Under the pieces are notes generated by a model. It was not told the DNA's origin and searched no databases. It was given only the letters and a program-made list of their open reading frames with translations. Made by a program: the position numbers and the translations under genes. Positions 7,643 to 14,570 of a stretch of 14,570 bases of DNA are shown here, piece by piece; position 1 is the first letter of the stretch, and each line of letters opens with the position of its first letter. This DNA is from Christensenella sp. UBA1224 (GTDB lineage: Bacteria > Bacillota > Clostridia > Christensenellales > Aristaeellaceae), in contig DBXA01000187.1 of NCBI GenBank assembly GCA_002309235.1, positions 20,117 through 34,686 on the forward strand. Direction: 5' to 3'.

Positions 7643-9400
7643 GTGTTTCATAAACTTGCAATAGAATCAGACGGCTTCAGGCTGAACGGCCAGCCATTTC
7701 GCTTTATCGCAGGCGCGATGCATTATTTCCGTGTTCCCCGTGAGTATTGGAAGGACAGATTCAGGAAAATGCGGGAATGCGGCTTCAACGCGGTCGAGAC
7801 CTACATTGCCTGGAACGCCCATGAAAAGGAAAAAGGCAAATTTGATTTCACAGGCATGCTCGATGTGGAGGAATACCTCCGTACCGCGCAGGAGGAGGGC
7901 TTGTGGGCGATCGTAAGGCCGGGCCCGTATATCTGCTCCGAATGGGAGGCAGGCGGCCTTCCCTGGTGGCTGTTTACGGAAAAGGATATCCGGCTGCGCT
8001 GCATGAACGATAGATATCTGGAAGCTGTATCTTCATTTTTCGATGAGCTCATGCCCCGTCTCGCACACCTGCAATCGACGCAGGGCGGCCCGATCCTCAT
8101 GATGCAGTGCGAGAATGAATACGGTTCCTACGGCGACGACAATGAATACATCACCTGGACAAGAGATGCCATGCGCAGCCGCGGCATTGATATACCTCTC
8201 TTCACATCTGACGGCCCGACGGATTTCATGCTGACGGGAGGAACGATACCATCTCTCCTGAAAACCGGCAATTTCGGTTCCCATGCTGCGGAGCAGTTCA
8301 AAAAGCTCCGTGAGTTCCAGCCGAAAGGTCCCCTCATGTGCTGTGAATACTGGAACGGCTGGTTTGACCATTGGACAGAACCGCATCACACCAGGGATCC
8401 GAAGGATGCGGCACAGGTGCTCGATGATATCCTGGCCTGCGGCGCCTCTGTATCTGCTTATATGTTCCACGGCGGCACAAATTTCGGTTTTTGGAATGGC
8501 GCAAACCACTACGATGTGTACCAGCCCACCGTAAACAGCTATGATGACGATGCCCCGGTAAACGAATGCGGTGATCTGACGGAAAAGTATTATCTCTTCC
8601 GTGACGTGATCTCCAAGTATCGCTCTGTCCCCGCTCTTACCGCAGAAAAGAATACTCCTAAGGCAAATTACGGCAGGATCACATTCACCGAAAGCTGCAG
8701 GCTCTTCAACTGCCTTGACAGCATCTCACAGGGGATCGAGTGCACCTGTCCCGAACCCATGGAGAAGCTCGGGCAAGGCTACGGTTATACGCTCTACAGC
8801 TGCTTTGTCAGAGGCCCGAGGGAGGAAATGCCCATTACGATACAGGATATCCACGACAGGGCCCATATCTATGCAGATCAAAGCTTCGCAGGGATACAGT
8901 ACAGAGCTGAACCGGAGGCGGAGAAGCCAAAGCTGCGCATCCCGGCAGAAGGTCTCAGATTGGATATCCTTGCGGAAAATATGGGCAGGACAAATTATGG
9001 CTATCATATGACGGAGCTGAAAGGCATCACGGAAGGCGTAAGGCTCGGACAGCAGTTCCTATTCCACTGGAAAGCCTATCCCCTGCCCATGGATGATATA
9101 TCCCGTGTATCGTTCAAACCGGGTGTCGGCAGATTTGACGGAACACCGGTATTCCTGAAGGGCGGCTTCGATATCCCGTCAGAGCCTCACGATACATTTG
9201 TCAAACTGCCGGGATTCACAAAAGGCATCATTTTCATCAACGGCAAGCTCTTAAGCCGCTACTGGTCCGTCGGCCCGCAAAGGAGCGCGTACCTTCCTGC
9301 CCCGTGGCTGAAAAAGGGCAAAAACGAGATCGTGGTATTTGAAACGGACGGATTTGAGATTCCGGAAGTCTTACTGGATGATACGCCTGACCTCGGCTGA
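7643..9400 (+). CDS. GH35 beta-galactosidase, cytoplasmic
   Basis: Retaining beta-galactosidase of family GH35, 585 residues, close in length to streptococcal BgaC. The N-terminal barrel shows FIAGAMHYFRVPREYW (residues 21-36), VETYIAWNAHE, RPGPYICSEWEAGGLPWWL (residues 92-110), QCENEYGSYG with E159 as likely acid/base, CEYWNGWFDHW with E235 as likely nucleophile, and MFHGGTNFGF. The C-terminal beta domains end with GIIFINGKLLSRYW and SVGPQRSAYLPAPWL, matching the jelly-roll of bacterial GH35. There is no signal peptide, so substrates must be imported; BgaC-type enzymes prefer Gal-beta-1,3-GlcNAc, but that specificity is only a guess here. The start is GTG at 7643, six bases after GGAGGT. It is divergent from ybaK; the LRR gene follows after about 93 bases with no terminator visible, so the two may be co-transcribed. 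Confidence 0.94.
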   Translation: MFHKLAIESDGFRLNGQPFRFIAGAMHYFRVPREYWKDRFRKMRECGFNAVETYIAWNAHEKEKGKFDFTGMLDVEEYLRTAQEEGLWAIVRPGPYICSEWEAGGLPWWLFTEKDIRLRCMNDRYLEAVSSFFDELMPRLAHLQSTQGGPILMMQCENEYGSYGDDNEYITWTRDAMRSRGIDIPLFTSDGPTDFMLTGGTIPSLLKTGNFGSHAAEQFKKLREFQPKGPLMCCEYWNGWFDHWTEPHHTRDPKDAAQVLDDILACGASVSAYMFHGGTNFGFWNGANHYDVYQPTVNSYDDDAPVNECGDLTEKYYLFRDVISKYRSVPALTAEKNTPKANYGRITFTESCRLFNCLDSISQGIECTCPEPMEKLGQGYGYTLYSCFVRGPREEMPITIQDIHDRAHIYADQSFAGIQYRAEPEAEKPKLRIPAEGLRLDILAENMGRTNYGYHMTELKGITEGVRLGQQFLFHWKAYPLPMDDISRVSFKPGVGRFDGTPVFLKGGFDIPSEPHDTFVKLPGFTKGIIFINGKLLSRYWSVGPQRSAYLPAPWLKKGKNEIVVFETDGFEIPEVLLDDTPDLG

Positions 9401-9493
9401 GAATGAACTTGACGAAGCTGAGCAGAATAAAGTGCTTTGTAATGCAGACAGGAAAACGAGGGTCTATGCCTTAACGAAAGGAAGGGGTTGTTT

Positions 9494-11275
9494 TTGAAGC
9501 GTATACCATTTGCTTTTTTCATGCTCGTTCTGTGTCTGGTCTTCTCGGTTTTTCCAACGGCTGCTTCAACGGTGCAGGACGAACCGGAATCTTTTACCTG
9601 TGGTATATATACCTATATCGTGCTGGAAGACGGTTCTGCCGAGATCACCGATGTTGCCGCGTGCATAGCAGCAGAGATACCGGAAGAACTGGATGGGCAC
9701 CCAGTTTCTTCCATCGGCCCGTTCGCCTTCATGAACTGTTATACGATCGAAAACGTTTTACTGCCGGATACTGTCCGGAACATCGGAGACATGGCCTTTT
9801 ACTCTACGGGCATTCAGAGTATCGTTATCCCGGAAGGTGTGGAGCGAATAGGCGACTATGCCTTTTACTTCTGCTATCATCTGAACAGCATTACGCTTCC
9901 TGCGAGTCTTAAAAGTATCGGCATGGCATCATTTGGAAACTGCAGTTCGATCTCAGAAGTATTGATACCGGCAGGTGTGTCGGAGATCAAGGAAAACCCG
10001 TTCCAAAAATGTCAAAAGCTCAAGCGCATAGATGTGGAGCCAGGCAGTACGTTTTTCATATCAGACAACGGCGTTTTGTTCAGCCTCGCAGATAAAACAC
10101 TTATAAGCATGCCCACCGGCATGTTCCCGGGGGAATACGAGATACCGGACGGCACTCTCAATGTCGGCGGTTTCGCGTTTGCGGATCAGGCATGCCTCAG
10201 GAGCATTACGATACCCAACAGCGTGGTCTCGATTGGTGATTACGCATTTACGGGGTGTACAGCACTTGAGAAGATCACGATCCCGGAGGGCACTTCCGCT
10301 ATTGGAAAGTACGCCTTTGACGGCTGCAGCTCGCTTGTGCGGGCAGCATTGCCTGCCAGCCTCAAAGCGCCGGACAGCAATCCGTTCGGCTCATGTACCA
10401 ACCTTTCGGAGATTATCGTAGCTGAAGACAGCCCGCATCTTGCTGTGGTAAACGGTGCGCTCACGGATGCCGCCGGCACCAGGCTGATCGCCTACCCGCT
10501 GCATCAGGGAAAAGATACGTTTATCATCGGGGATGGTATCCATACGATCGGGTTCGGCGCATTTTGCGGCAACCGGAAGCTTCTAAAAGTCGAAATATCG
10601 GACAGTGTAACAGAGATCGGCCCAAACGCCTTTTACGGCTGTTCCTCTCTCAAGGAGATCTATTTGCCCGACTGCGTCAAAACGCTGGGCAAATGGGCGT
10701 TTTACTGCTGTTCCGACATGGCTTCGGTACGACTGCCCGCTGGTATTACGGAAATCGGAGAATATACGTTTGGTGAATGTGCCAGCCTGAAAAGTATAGA
10801 CCTGCCCGAGAGCATCACCGCCATCGGCATGTACGCGTTCTCAAACTGTGCAATGCTGGAGGATGTAACACTGCCGTCCGGCATCAGTGAGATACCCTAT
10901 TCCCTGTTTTCCGGCTGCAAAAAGCTTCATGACGTGAATATCCCGTACGGTGTAACTCATATACGGGCAAGCGCGTTTAAAGGAGCCGGGTATATACACA
11001 ACGTATTCATCCCGTCCAGTGTTGAAGAAATAGACAACTATTCATTCAGCGACTGCGGACTTCTCAACTTCGTTACCATATCCGAAGGCGTAAAAACCAT
11101 AGGAGATCGGGCATTCAGCGGCTGTAAAAACCTTCAGAACATCAGCCTGCCGGCCAGTGTGACTTTGATAAGCGACAATGCGTTTGAAGACTGCGGTTCA
11201 TTTACCGCGACCGCGCCAAAGGATTCATATGCCGAAAAATGGCTGCTCAAAGCCGGCTTCCATGTTGTAAAATGA
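9494..11275 (+). CDS. Secreted BspA-type leucine-rich repeat (LRR_5) protein
   Basis: A 593-residue exported protein made almost entirely of leucine-rich repeats of the BspA/Treponema type, with units like VxSIGxxAFxxCxxLxxIxLPxx about 23 residues long. I count 19 units. A signal peptide is clear at the N-terminus: MKR, a hydrophobic stretch to about residue 22, then TAAST. Two longer interruptions with the pattern (D/E)xS...NGxL...LIxxP occur at about residues 179-209 and 307-338. The C-terminus has the usual cap, APKDSYAEKWLLKAGFHVVK, and no LPXTG, membrane anchor or other domain. Proteins of this type are often surface adhesins or protein-binding scaffolds; the partner is unknown. The start is probably TTG at 9494, six bases after GGAAGGGG; a second TTG at 9488 is also in frame. 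No convincing promoter is visible in the 93 bases upstream. Confidence 0.9.
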   Translation: MKRIPFAFFMLVLCLVFSVFPTAASTVQDEPESFTCGIYTYIVLEDGSAEITDVAACIAAEIPEELDGHPVSSIGPFAFMNCYTIENVLLPDTVRNIGDMAFYSTGIQSIVIPEGVERIGDYAFYFCYHLNSITLPASLKSIGMASFGNCSSISEVLIPAGVSEIKENPFQKCQKLKRIDVEPGSTFFISDNGVLFSLADKTLISMPTGMFPGEYEIPDGTLNVGGFAFADQACLRSITIPNSVVSIGDYAFTGCTALEKITIPEGTSAIGKYAFDGCSSLVRAALPASLKAPDSNPFGSCTNLSEIIVAEDSPHLAVVNGALTDAAGTRLIAYPLHQGKDTFIIGDGIHTIGFGAFCGNRKLLKVEISDSVTEIGPNAFYGCSSLKEIYLPDCVKTLGKWAFYCCSDMASVRLPAGITEIGEYTFGECASLKSIDLPESITAIGMYAFSNCAMLEDVTLPSGISEIPYSLFSGCKKLHDVNIPYGVTHIRASAFKGAGYIHNVFIPSSVEEIDNYSFSDCGLLNFVTISEGVKTIGDRAFSGCKNLQNISLPASVTLISDNAFEDCGSFTATAPKDSYAEKWLLKAGFHVVK

Positions 11276-11377
11276 GAGGCTGACTATTCTGCTGCGATCC
11301 GCAGTAAAAAAATGACGGAAATATCATAATCTTTCAATGGTTAAGGATCCGGTCTTTCAGGCTGCCATAAGAGACAT

Positions 11378-11424
11378 GCAAAGGACCCGGCATGTATCGG
11401 AACACGCCGGGTCCCTGCCTTTTT
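11378..11424 (+). terminator. Rho-independent terminator after the LRR gene
   Basis: GGACCCGGC (11383-11391) pairs perfectly with GCCGGGTCC (11406-11414). The stem can extend inward (TGT/ACA) and outward (GCA 11378-11380 with TGC 11416-11418), and TTTTT (11420-11424) follows. It lies about 100 bases past the LRR stop. On the other strand only TTT follows, so it would be a weaker terminator for the convergent oxidoreductase gene that ends at 11429. The rest of 11276-11428 holds a small CTGCG-ATC-CGCAG hairpin (11292-11304) and no gene. Confidence 0.8.
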
Positions 11425-11428
11425 GTGA

Positions 11429-12406
11429 TCACCGGATGGTCTTGCTGCCCTCGTTCAGCACATCGATGATATCGAGTACCGTTTCCAGTTCCCCGGGTTT
11501 GAGCATTTCGCAATCTTTGCCGGCAAGGACACAATCCGTAAAGTAGCGGATCTCGTTAAAGTAGCCGTTGGAAGCGGGGAGGTTAATGCCGTTCTCGTTC
11601 GCGTTCGCTTCCGCCTCCAGCGTTTCTACGCCGCCGCTCTTTTTGTAGGTCTTGAGTACGCCGTCCTTATACTCAATGACCGCCTTTTCAAACTGAAAGC
11701 GGAAATTGCTGGTGAATTTAAAATCACAGTCAAACCATGCCGCTTCACATGCGATAAAGAAACCGTCATACTCATATATTACATTGATATAGTCCTGATC
11801 CGAGTTCCCGCTGCGGTGGGAAACGATCTTTGCGGGTTTGCCGAATTCATATATGATCCAGTCCAGATCATGGATATGGAGATCAAACGGCACAAGGCCG
11901 GAACGTTCCGGATCGCGCATCCAATTATCCCAGGACCATTTTGGGGTGTTTCCAAGCCTTGCCATATGGCCGGAGAGCAGTTTCCCGTAACGGCCGGAAT
12001 CGACAGCATCCTTGAGGAATACGTATTCCCTCCACCAGCGCAGGACATGGGCGACCATAAAGCGAACATGGTTGCGCTGTGCGGCTTCATACACGCGCTT
12101 GACATCTTCTTTTTTCAGGGATATCGGCTTTTCGGTAAGCACGTTGATACCGCGGTTCAATGCCTTCACGGCAAAATCCGCATGCAGGTACGTAGGAAGG
12201 CAGATATCGAGGATATCAAACTGCTCGCCGGCAAGCATTTCGTCAAAATCGTAATACGCCTTCGCGTTCATATCAGAAGCAGCGTCATCCGCCTTTTCAG
12301 GCCTAATATCACAAACACAGATGACTTTGGCCTCCGGGATCTGTTTCCAGGAATTCCTGTGTGAACGGCTGATGCCGCCCATACCTACCATACCGACTTT
12401 AAGCAT
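11429..12406 (-). CDS. Gfo/Idh/MocA family NAD(P)-dependent oxidoreductase
   Basis: A 325-residue cytoplasmic sugar or cyclitol dehydrogenase-like protein. The N-terminal Rossmann fold has VGMVGMGGIS (G8, G10, G11) and CVCDI with D33 at the end of the second strand, which favours NAD over NADP. DICLPTYLHADFAVKAL and TEKPIS (E92, K93, P94) are the family's hallmark motifs, K93 being the usual catalytic lysine. The C-terminal domain supplies PFDLHIHDLDWI (D175, H179), the common substrate-site pattern. The substrate cannot be told from sequence; members oxidise inositol, glucose derivatives or glycosides at C3. The ATG at 12406 has GGAGGG seven bases upstream. It appears to be a single-gene unit with a strong promoter overlapped by an inverted repeat, suggesting repression or induction by a ligand-sensing regulator. 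It converges on the LRR gene. Confidence 0.92.
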   Translation of the reverse strand: MLKVGMVGMGGISRSHRNSWKQIPEAKVICVCDIRPEKADDAASDMNAKAYYDFDEMLAGEQFDILDICLPTYLHADFAVKALNRGINVLTEKPISLKKEDVKRVYEAAQRNHVRFMVAHVLRWWREYVFLKDAVDSGRYGKLLSGHMARLGNTPKWSWDNWMRDPERSGLVPFDLHIHDLDWIIYEFGKPAKIVSHRSGNSDQDYINVIYEYDGFFIACEAAWFDCDFKFTSNFRFQFEKAVIEYKDGVLKTYKKSGGVETLEAEANANENGINLPASNGYFNEIRYFTDCVLAGKDCEMLKPGELETVLDIIDVLNEGSKTIR

Positions 12407-12437
12407 AGTATTTCCCTCCGGATCAAGATAATATCTA

Positions 12438-12463
12438 CGGTGTTCAAGGTAATTATAACACCG
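12438..12463. promoter_or_regulatory. Candidate operator: 7-bp inverted repeat over the -10 box
   Basis: CGGTGTT (12438-12444) and AACACCG (12457-12463) are perfect inverted copies with a 12-base spacer. The repeat covers the -10 box and the expected transcription start of the oxidoreductase gene, a typical place for a repressor site. The regulator is not in the window. A transcript hairpin is less likely because one arm lies upstream of the probable start. Confidence 0.55.
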
Positions 12464-12479
12464 GAATCAAGGCTGTCAA
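12452..12479 (-). promoter_or_regulatory. Consensus sigma-A promoter of the oxidoreductase gene
   Basis: On the minus strand a perfect TTGACA (12479-12474) and a perfect TATAAT (12457-12452) are separated by 16 bases, about 45 bases before the start codon. It is the best promoter match in the window. Confidence 0.85.
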
Positions 12480-12480
12480 G

Positions 12481-12512
12481 TTGATAAGGACTTTCAGATA
12501 TGTTACTATAAT
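12481..12512 (+). promoter_or_regulatory. Candidate promoter of the membrane protein gene
   Basis: TTGATA (12481-12486) and a perfect TATAAT (12507-12512) face the membrane protein gene. The spacer is 20 bases, longer than ideal, so the -35 assignment is uncertain. Its -35 abuts that of the oxidoreductase promoter, giving back-to-back divergent promoters. Confidence 0.5.
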
Positions 12513-12541
12513 GTATATGCGATCTAAGGAGCAGGATAACG

Positions 12542-14437
12542 ATGGCAGGCATACTGATACTCGCTCTATTCCTTTTTTCCGGGATGCTGATCGGAGAAAG
12601 CCTTCCCGGCATCAAAGACAAAGCTGTTCGTTTATGGATCGGCTCTGTCTTTGGTATGATGCTGATGATGGTATTGCCGTGCCTGCTTGCCTTTCTATAT
12701 GGTTTTACGGAAAAATGCGTATATATATCCTGTGCTTTCTGCTTTTTCACGGATATCCTCATGTTGATCAGGATGTTCAGAAAAAAAGAGTCCCGCGGAG
12801 GATTTTGTACCGATCCGCGGGTACTGTGGTATTTGATCCCAACCGCTTTATTCTTTGCATACCTGCAATATACGCATTACTTCCGCTGCTCAGACGGAGC
12901 CCTTTTCGTCGGCCAATCCACATATGGCGATATCTGTATGCACTCAGCGATCATTACATCTCTGCCCGGTACTTCTTTCCCGCCCGATTATTCCATATTG
13001 CCCGGCAGCAGGCTCGGTTATCCGTTTTTCAGCGATGCCCTTTCCGCTGTGATGTACATGTTCGGCACCCCTTTGTCCCTCAGCATGACCATCCCGGGTA
13101 CCCTTATGGGGATAGAGATCTTTGCCGGTTTTGCGTTTCTGGCATATCGTATCACAAAATCCCGCAAAGCGGCTGTGATCGCATTTCTCATCTTCTTTTT
13201 GAACGGCGGACTTGGTTTTATTTACTCATTCGATCTGATCGGTGAAGATCCGACAGCCTTTTATAATATATTCACCGAGTATTATGCCGCGCCGGCCAAT
13301 CAGCCTGCATATAACCTGCGATTTGTCAATATCCTATGCGATATGATGCTCCCCCAAAGGACTTTCTCTGCAGGCATCATGGTCCTCCTGCCTGCACTTT
13401 ACATCCTCTATGACGCGATATCAAAGGATACCGATCGACAATACCTGAGTCATTGGGTCCTTCTGGGGGTCTGGGCCGGATTCATGCCTATGATCCATAC
13501 TCATTCTTTTCTTTCCCTGGGGATCATGACCGCAGGAGCGATGGCATACCTCTTCATACAAAACAGATCTGTAAGATCCCTGCGCAACTTCCTGATATAC
13601 GGCATCATCGCCATCTCTCTTGCGCTTCCTCAGCTCATCATATGGACGTTTCCCCAAACAGGAACCGCACATGCCTTGTCCTTTGCCCCGGGTTGGGTCA
13701 ATAACGAGAATGGTTTCCTTCGTGATGAAACTATATGGTTCTGGCTCAAAAACCTTGGATTGCCTCTCCTCTTCATCCCTGGAGGCATACTCGGCGCAAA
13801 CAAAGCCGGAAAAGCGCTGTCGACAGGTGCTGTTCTGGCCTTTGTTATCGCGAACCTCGTTCGTTTCCAGATCCTGTTGTATGACAACAATAAGATCATG
13901 TACGCTTCTCTCCTGATACTGTATCCCCTTGCGGCTAAATATATGTGCGATCTTTACGATACTATCAGACATCTGCCTGCACGGCAGGTTCTGGCTTGCT
14001 TCGTTATGACAGTCTGCCTTCTTGCCGGCAGTCTTTCCTGCGTACGCGAGGCTGTCTCAAATTATATGATATTCTCATCCGATGAAGTAAAAGCCGGTGA
14101 ATTTCTCTCCGCAGAGACGGAAAAGGGCTGCGTTGTACTTTCCGGAAGGCAGCACAATAACCTCGCCAGCGTCCTTTCAGGAAAGACACTCGTATGCGGG
14201 GCATCGAATTTCCTCTATACGCACGGGCTTGACTACTCGGCGCAGGAAAAAGACCTGAAACTGATGTTTGAAGAGCCGGGCTTGTATGAAGGACTCTACA
14301 GGAAGTATAATGTGAGCTATGTGATGATCTCCGATCAGGAAAAGAGACAATTCGACATCGATACAGAATGGTTCCGGGACCATTGCGAATGTGTTTATTC
14401 CAACGACAGCGTAATGATATTCGCATACGATGGCTGA
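12542..14437 (+). CDS. Polytopic membrane protein, probable GT-C-type glycosyltransferase
   Basis: A 631-residue integral membrane protein with roughly ten or more hydrophobic segments and a ~120-residue hydrophilic C-terminus. Conserved-looking blocks lie between the segments: a loop with YGDICMHSAIITSLP (D130, H134) and FPPDYSILPGSRLGYPFFSD (residues 146-165), then MLPQRTFSAG (residues 269-278), MPMIHTHSF (H319, H321), and in the tail GRQHNNLASVLSGKTLVCG (H538) with THGLDYSAQEKDL. This pattern of an acidic residue in an early outer loop plus a polar tail resembles lipid-phosphate-sugar-dependent GT-C enzymes, and matches my memory of uncharacterised bacterial membrane proteins. Donor, acceptor and even transferase activity are inferred. 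ATG at 12542; AAGGAG lies ten bases upstream, a rather long spacing. It may be co-transcribed with the lipoprotein gene starting 55 bases downstream. Confidence 0.7.
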   Translation: MAGILILALFLFSGMLIGESLPGIKDKAVRLWIGSVFGMMLMMVLPCLLAFLYGFTEKCVYISCAFCFFTDILMLIRMFRKKESRGGFCTDPRVLWYLIPTALFFAYLQYTHYFRCSDGALFVGQSTYGDICMHSAIITSLPGTSFPPDYSILPGSRLGYPFFSDALSAVMYMFGTPLSLSMTIPGTLMGIEIFAGFAFLAYRITKSRKAAVIAFLIFFLNGGLGFIYSFDLIGEDPTAFYNIFTEYYAAPANQPAYNLRFVNILCDMMLPQRTFSAGIMVLLPALYILYDAISKDTDRQYLSHWVLLGVWAGFMPMIHTHSFLSLGIMTAGAMAYLFIQNRSVRSLRNFLIYGIIAISLALPQLIIWTFPQTGTAHALSFAPGWVNNENGFLRDETIWFWLKNLGLPLLFIPGGILGANKAGKALSTGAVLAFVIANLVRFQILLYDNNKIMYASLLILYPLAAKYMCDLYDTIRHLPARQVLACFVMTVCLLAGSLSCVREAVSNYMIFSSDEVKAGEFLSAETEKGCVVLSGRQHNNLASVLSGKTLVCGASNFLYTHGLDYSAQEKDLKLMFEEPGLYEGLYRKYNVSYVMISDQEKRQFDIDTEWFRDHCECVYSNDSVMIFAYDG

Positions 14438-14492
14438 ACATTTACCGGATGATCTTCGTCAAAAATGTATAAAATTGAAAGGTCAGATCCAG

Positions 14493-14570
14493 ATGAAGAC
14501 CAAGTACATATTATATACAGCGGTATTATCCCTCTTTGTGCTGCTGTGCTGCTCTTGCGGGATAACGCCT
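14493..14570 (+). CDS. Probable lipoprotein, N-terminal fragment (3' partial)
   Basis: Twenty-six codons run from ATG at 14493 to the window edge. They encode a charged start (MKTK), a hydrophobic stretch YILYTAVLSLFVLLC and a cysteine-rich end CCSCG, which looks like a lipoprotein signal peptide with an imperfect lipobox. GAAAGG (14477-14482) is a weak ribosome binding site ten bases upstream. A different frame from ATG at 14465 is also open to the edge but has no ribosome binding site and no signal-like character. Function cannot be judged from the fragment; its position suggests one operon with the membrane protein. Confidence 0.6.
   Translation, partial: MKTKYILYTAVLSLFVLLCCSCGITP

Noticed and set aside
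9409..9443. Possible promoter before the LRR gene (TTGACG ... TGTAAT)
   Set aside because: The spacer is 23 bases, too long for a normal sigma-A promoter, and no better -35 fits.
11292..11304. Small CTGCG-ATC-CGCAG hairpin after the LRR stop
   Set aside because: The stem is only five base pairs and is followed by A rather than T on the plus strand; the stronger terminator lies at 11378-11424.
12481..13245. 254-codon open frame overlapping the start of the membrane protein
   Set aside because: It starts in the promoter region without a ribosome binding site, and the overlapping frame at 12542 encodes a coherent membrane protein with conserved-looking motifs.
1..14570. Defence system, prophage, insertion sequence, CRISPR array, tRNA or riboswitch
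   Set aside because: All sizeable gene frames are accounted for by metabolic, RNA-modification, transport or surface families, the gaps are at most about 150 bases, and no repeat array, transposase or structured RNA pattern is visible.
14465..14570. Alternative reading frame from ATG at 14465 at the right edge
   Set aside because: It has no ribosome binding site and no signal-like or domain-like sequence; the ATG at 14493 gives a convincing lipoprotein-type signal peptide.

Overview
The window looks like an ordinary chromosomal stretch of an anaerobic, low- to mid-GC Gram-positive bacterium, most likely a gut- or rumen-type member of the Clostridia (Lachnospiraceae-like). This is inferred from three things: GGAGG-type ribosome binding sites in front of almost every gene, a tandem pair of U32-family genes, and the mix of cytoplasmic glycoside hydrolases with a BspA-type leucine-rich repeat protein. 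Base composition looks even across the window. I see no insertion sequence, integrase, phage gene, CRISPR array, tRNA or rRNA.

Layout from left to right: (1) the 3' part of a Na+/phosphate cotransporter with a PhoU-like tail (+). (2) A two-gene minus-strand operon, GH29 alpha-L-fucosidase then a TIM-barrel sugar isomerase/epimerase-like protein, with a perfect 10-bp hairpin between them. (3) A plus-strand pair of U32-family proteins, one TrhP-like and one longer RlhA/DUF3656-like, probably Fe-S proteins of RNA hydroxylation. (4) A minus-strand Cys-tRNA(Pro) deacylase (YbaK). (5) A GH35 beta-galactosidase (+). (6) A secreted pure-LRR protein (+) ending at a good intrinsic terminator. (7) A minus-strand Gfo/Idh/MocA oxidoreductase with a near-perfect promoter overlapped by an inverted repeat. 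(8) A polytopic membrane protein resembling GT-C glycosyltransferases (+), followed by the first 26 codons of a probable lipoprotein.

Two themes emerge. The fucosidase, beta-galactosidase, isomerase and oxidoreductase all lack signal peptides, so they fit cytoplasmic processing of imported fucosylated or galactosylated oligosaccharides, although they are in separate transcription units and no importer is in view. The U32 pair and YbaK serve translation (RNA modification and tRNA editing). Gene packing is tight: two convergent gene pairs have only 1 and 12 bases between stop codons, and in both an inverted repeat spans the two stops.

I did not find convincing evidence of a new multi-gene system. 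The most unusual items are the regulatory architecture at 12.44-12.51 kb, the hairpins at the convergent stops and in the fucosidase operon, and the uncharacterised membrane protein at the right end.
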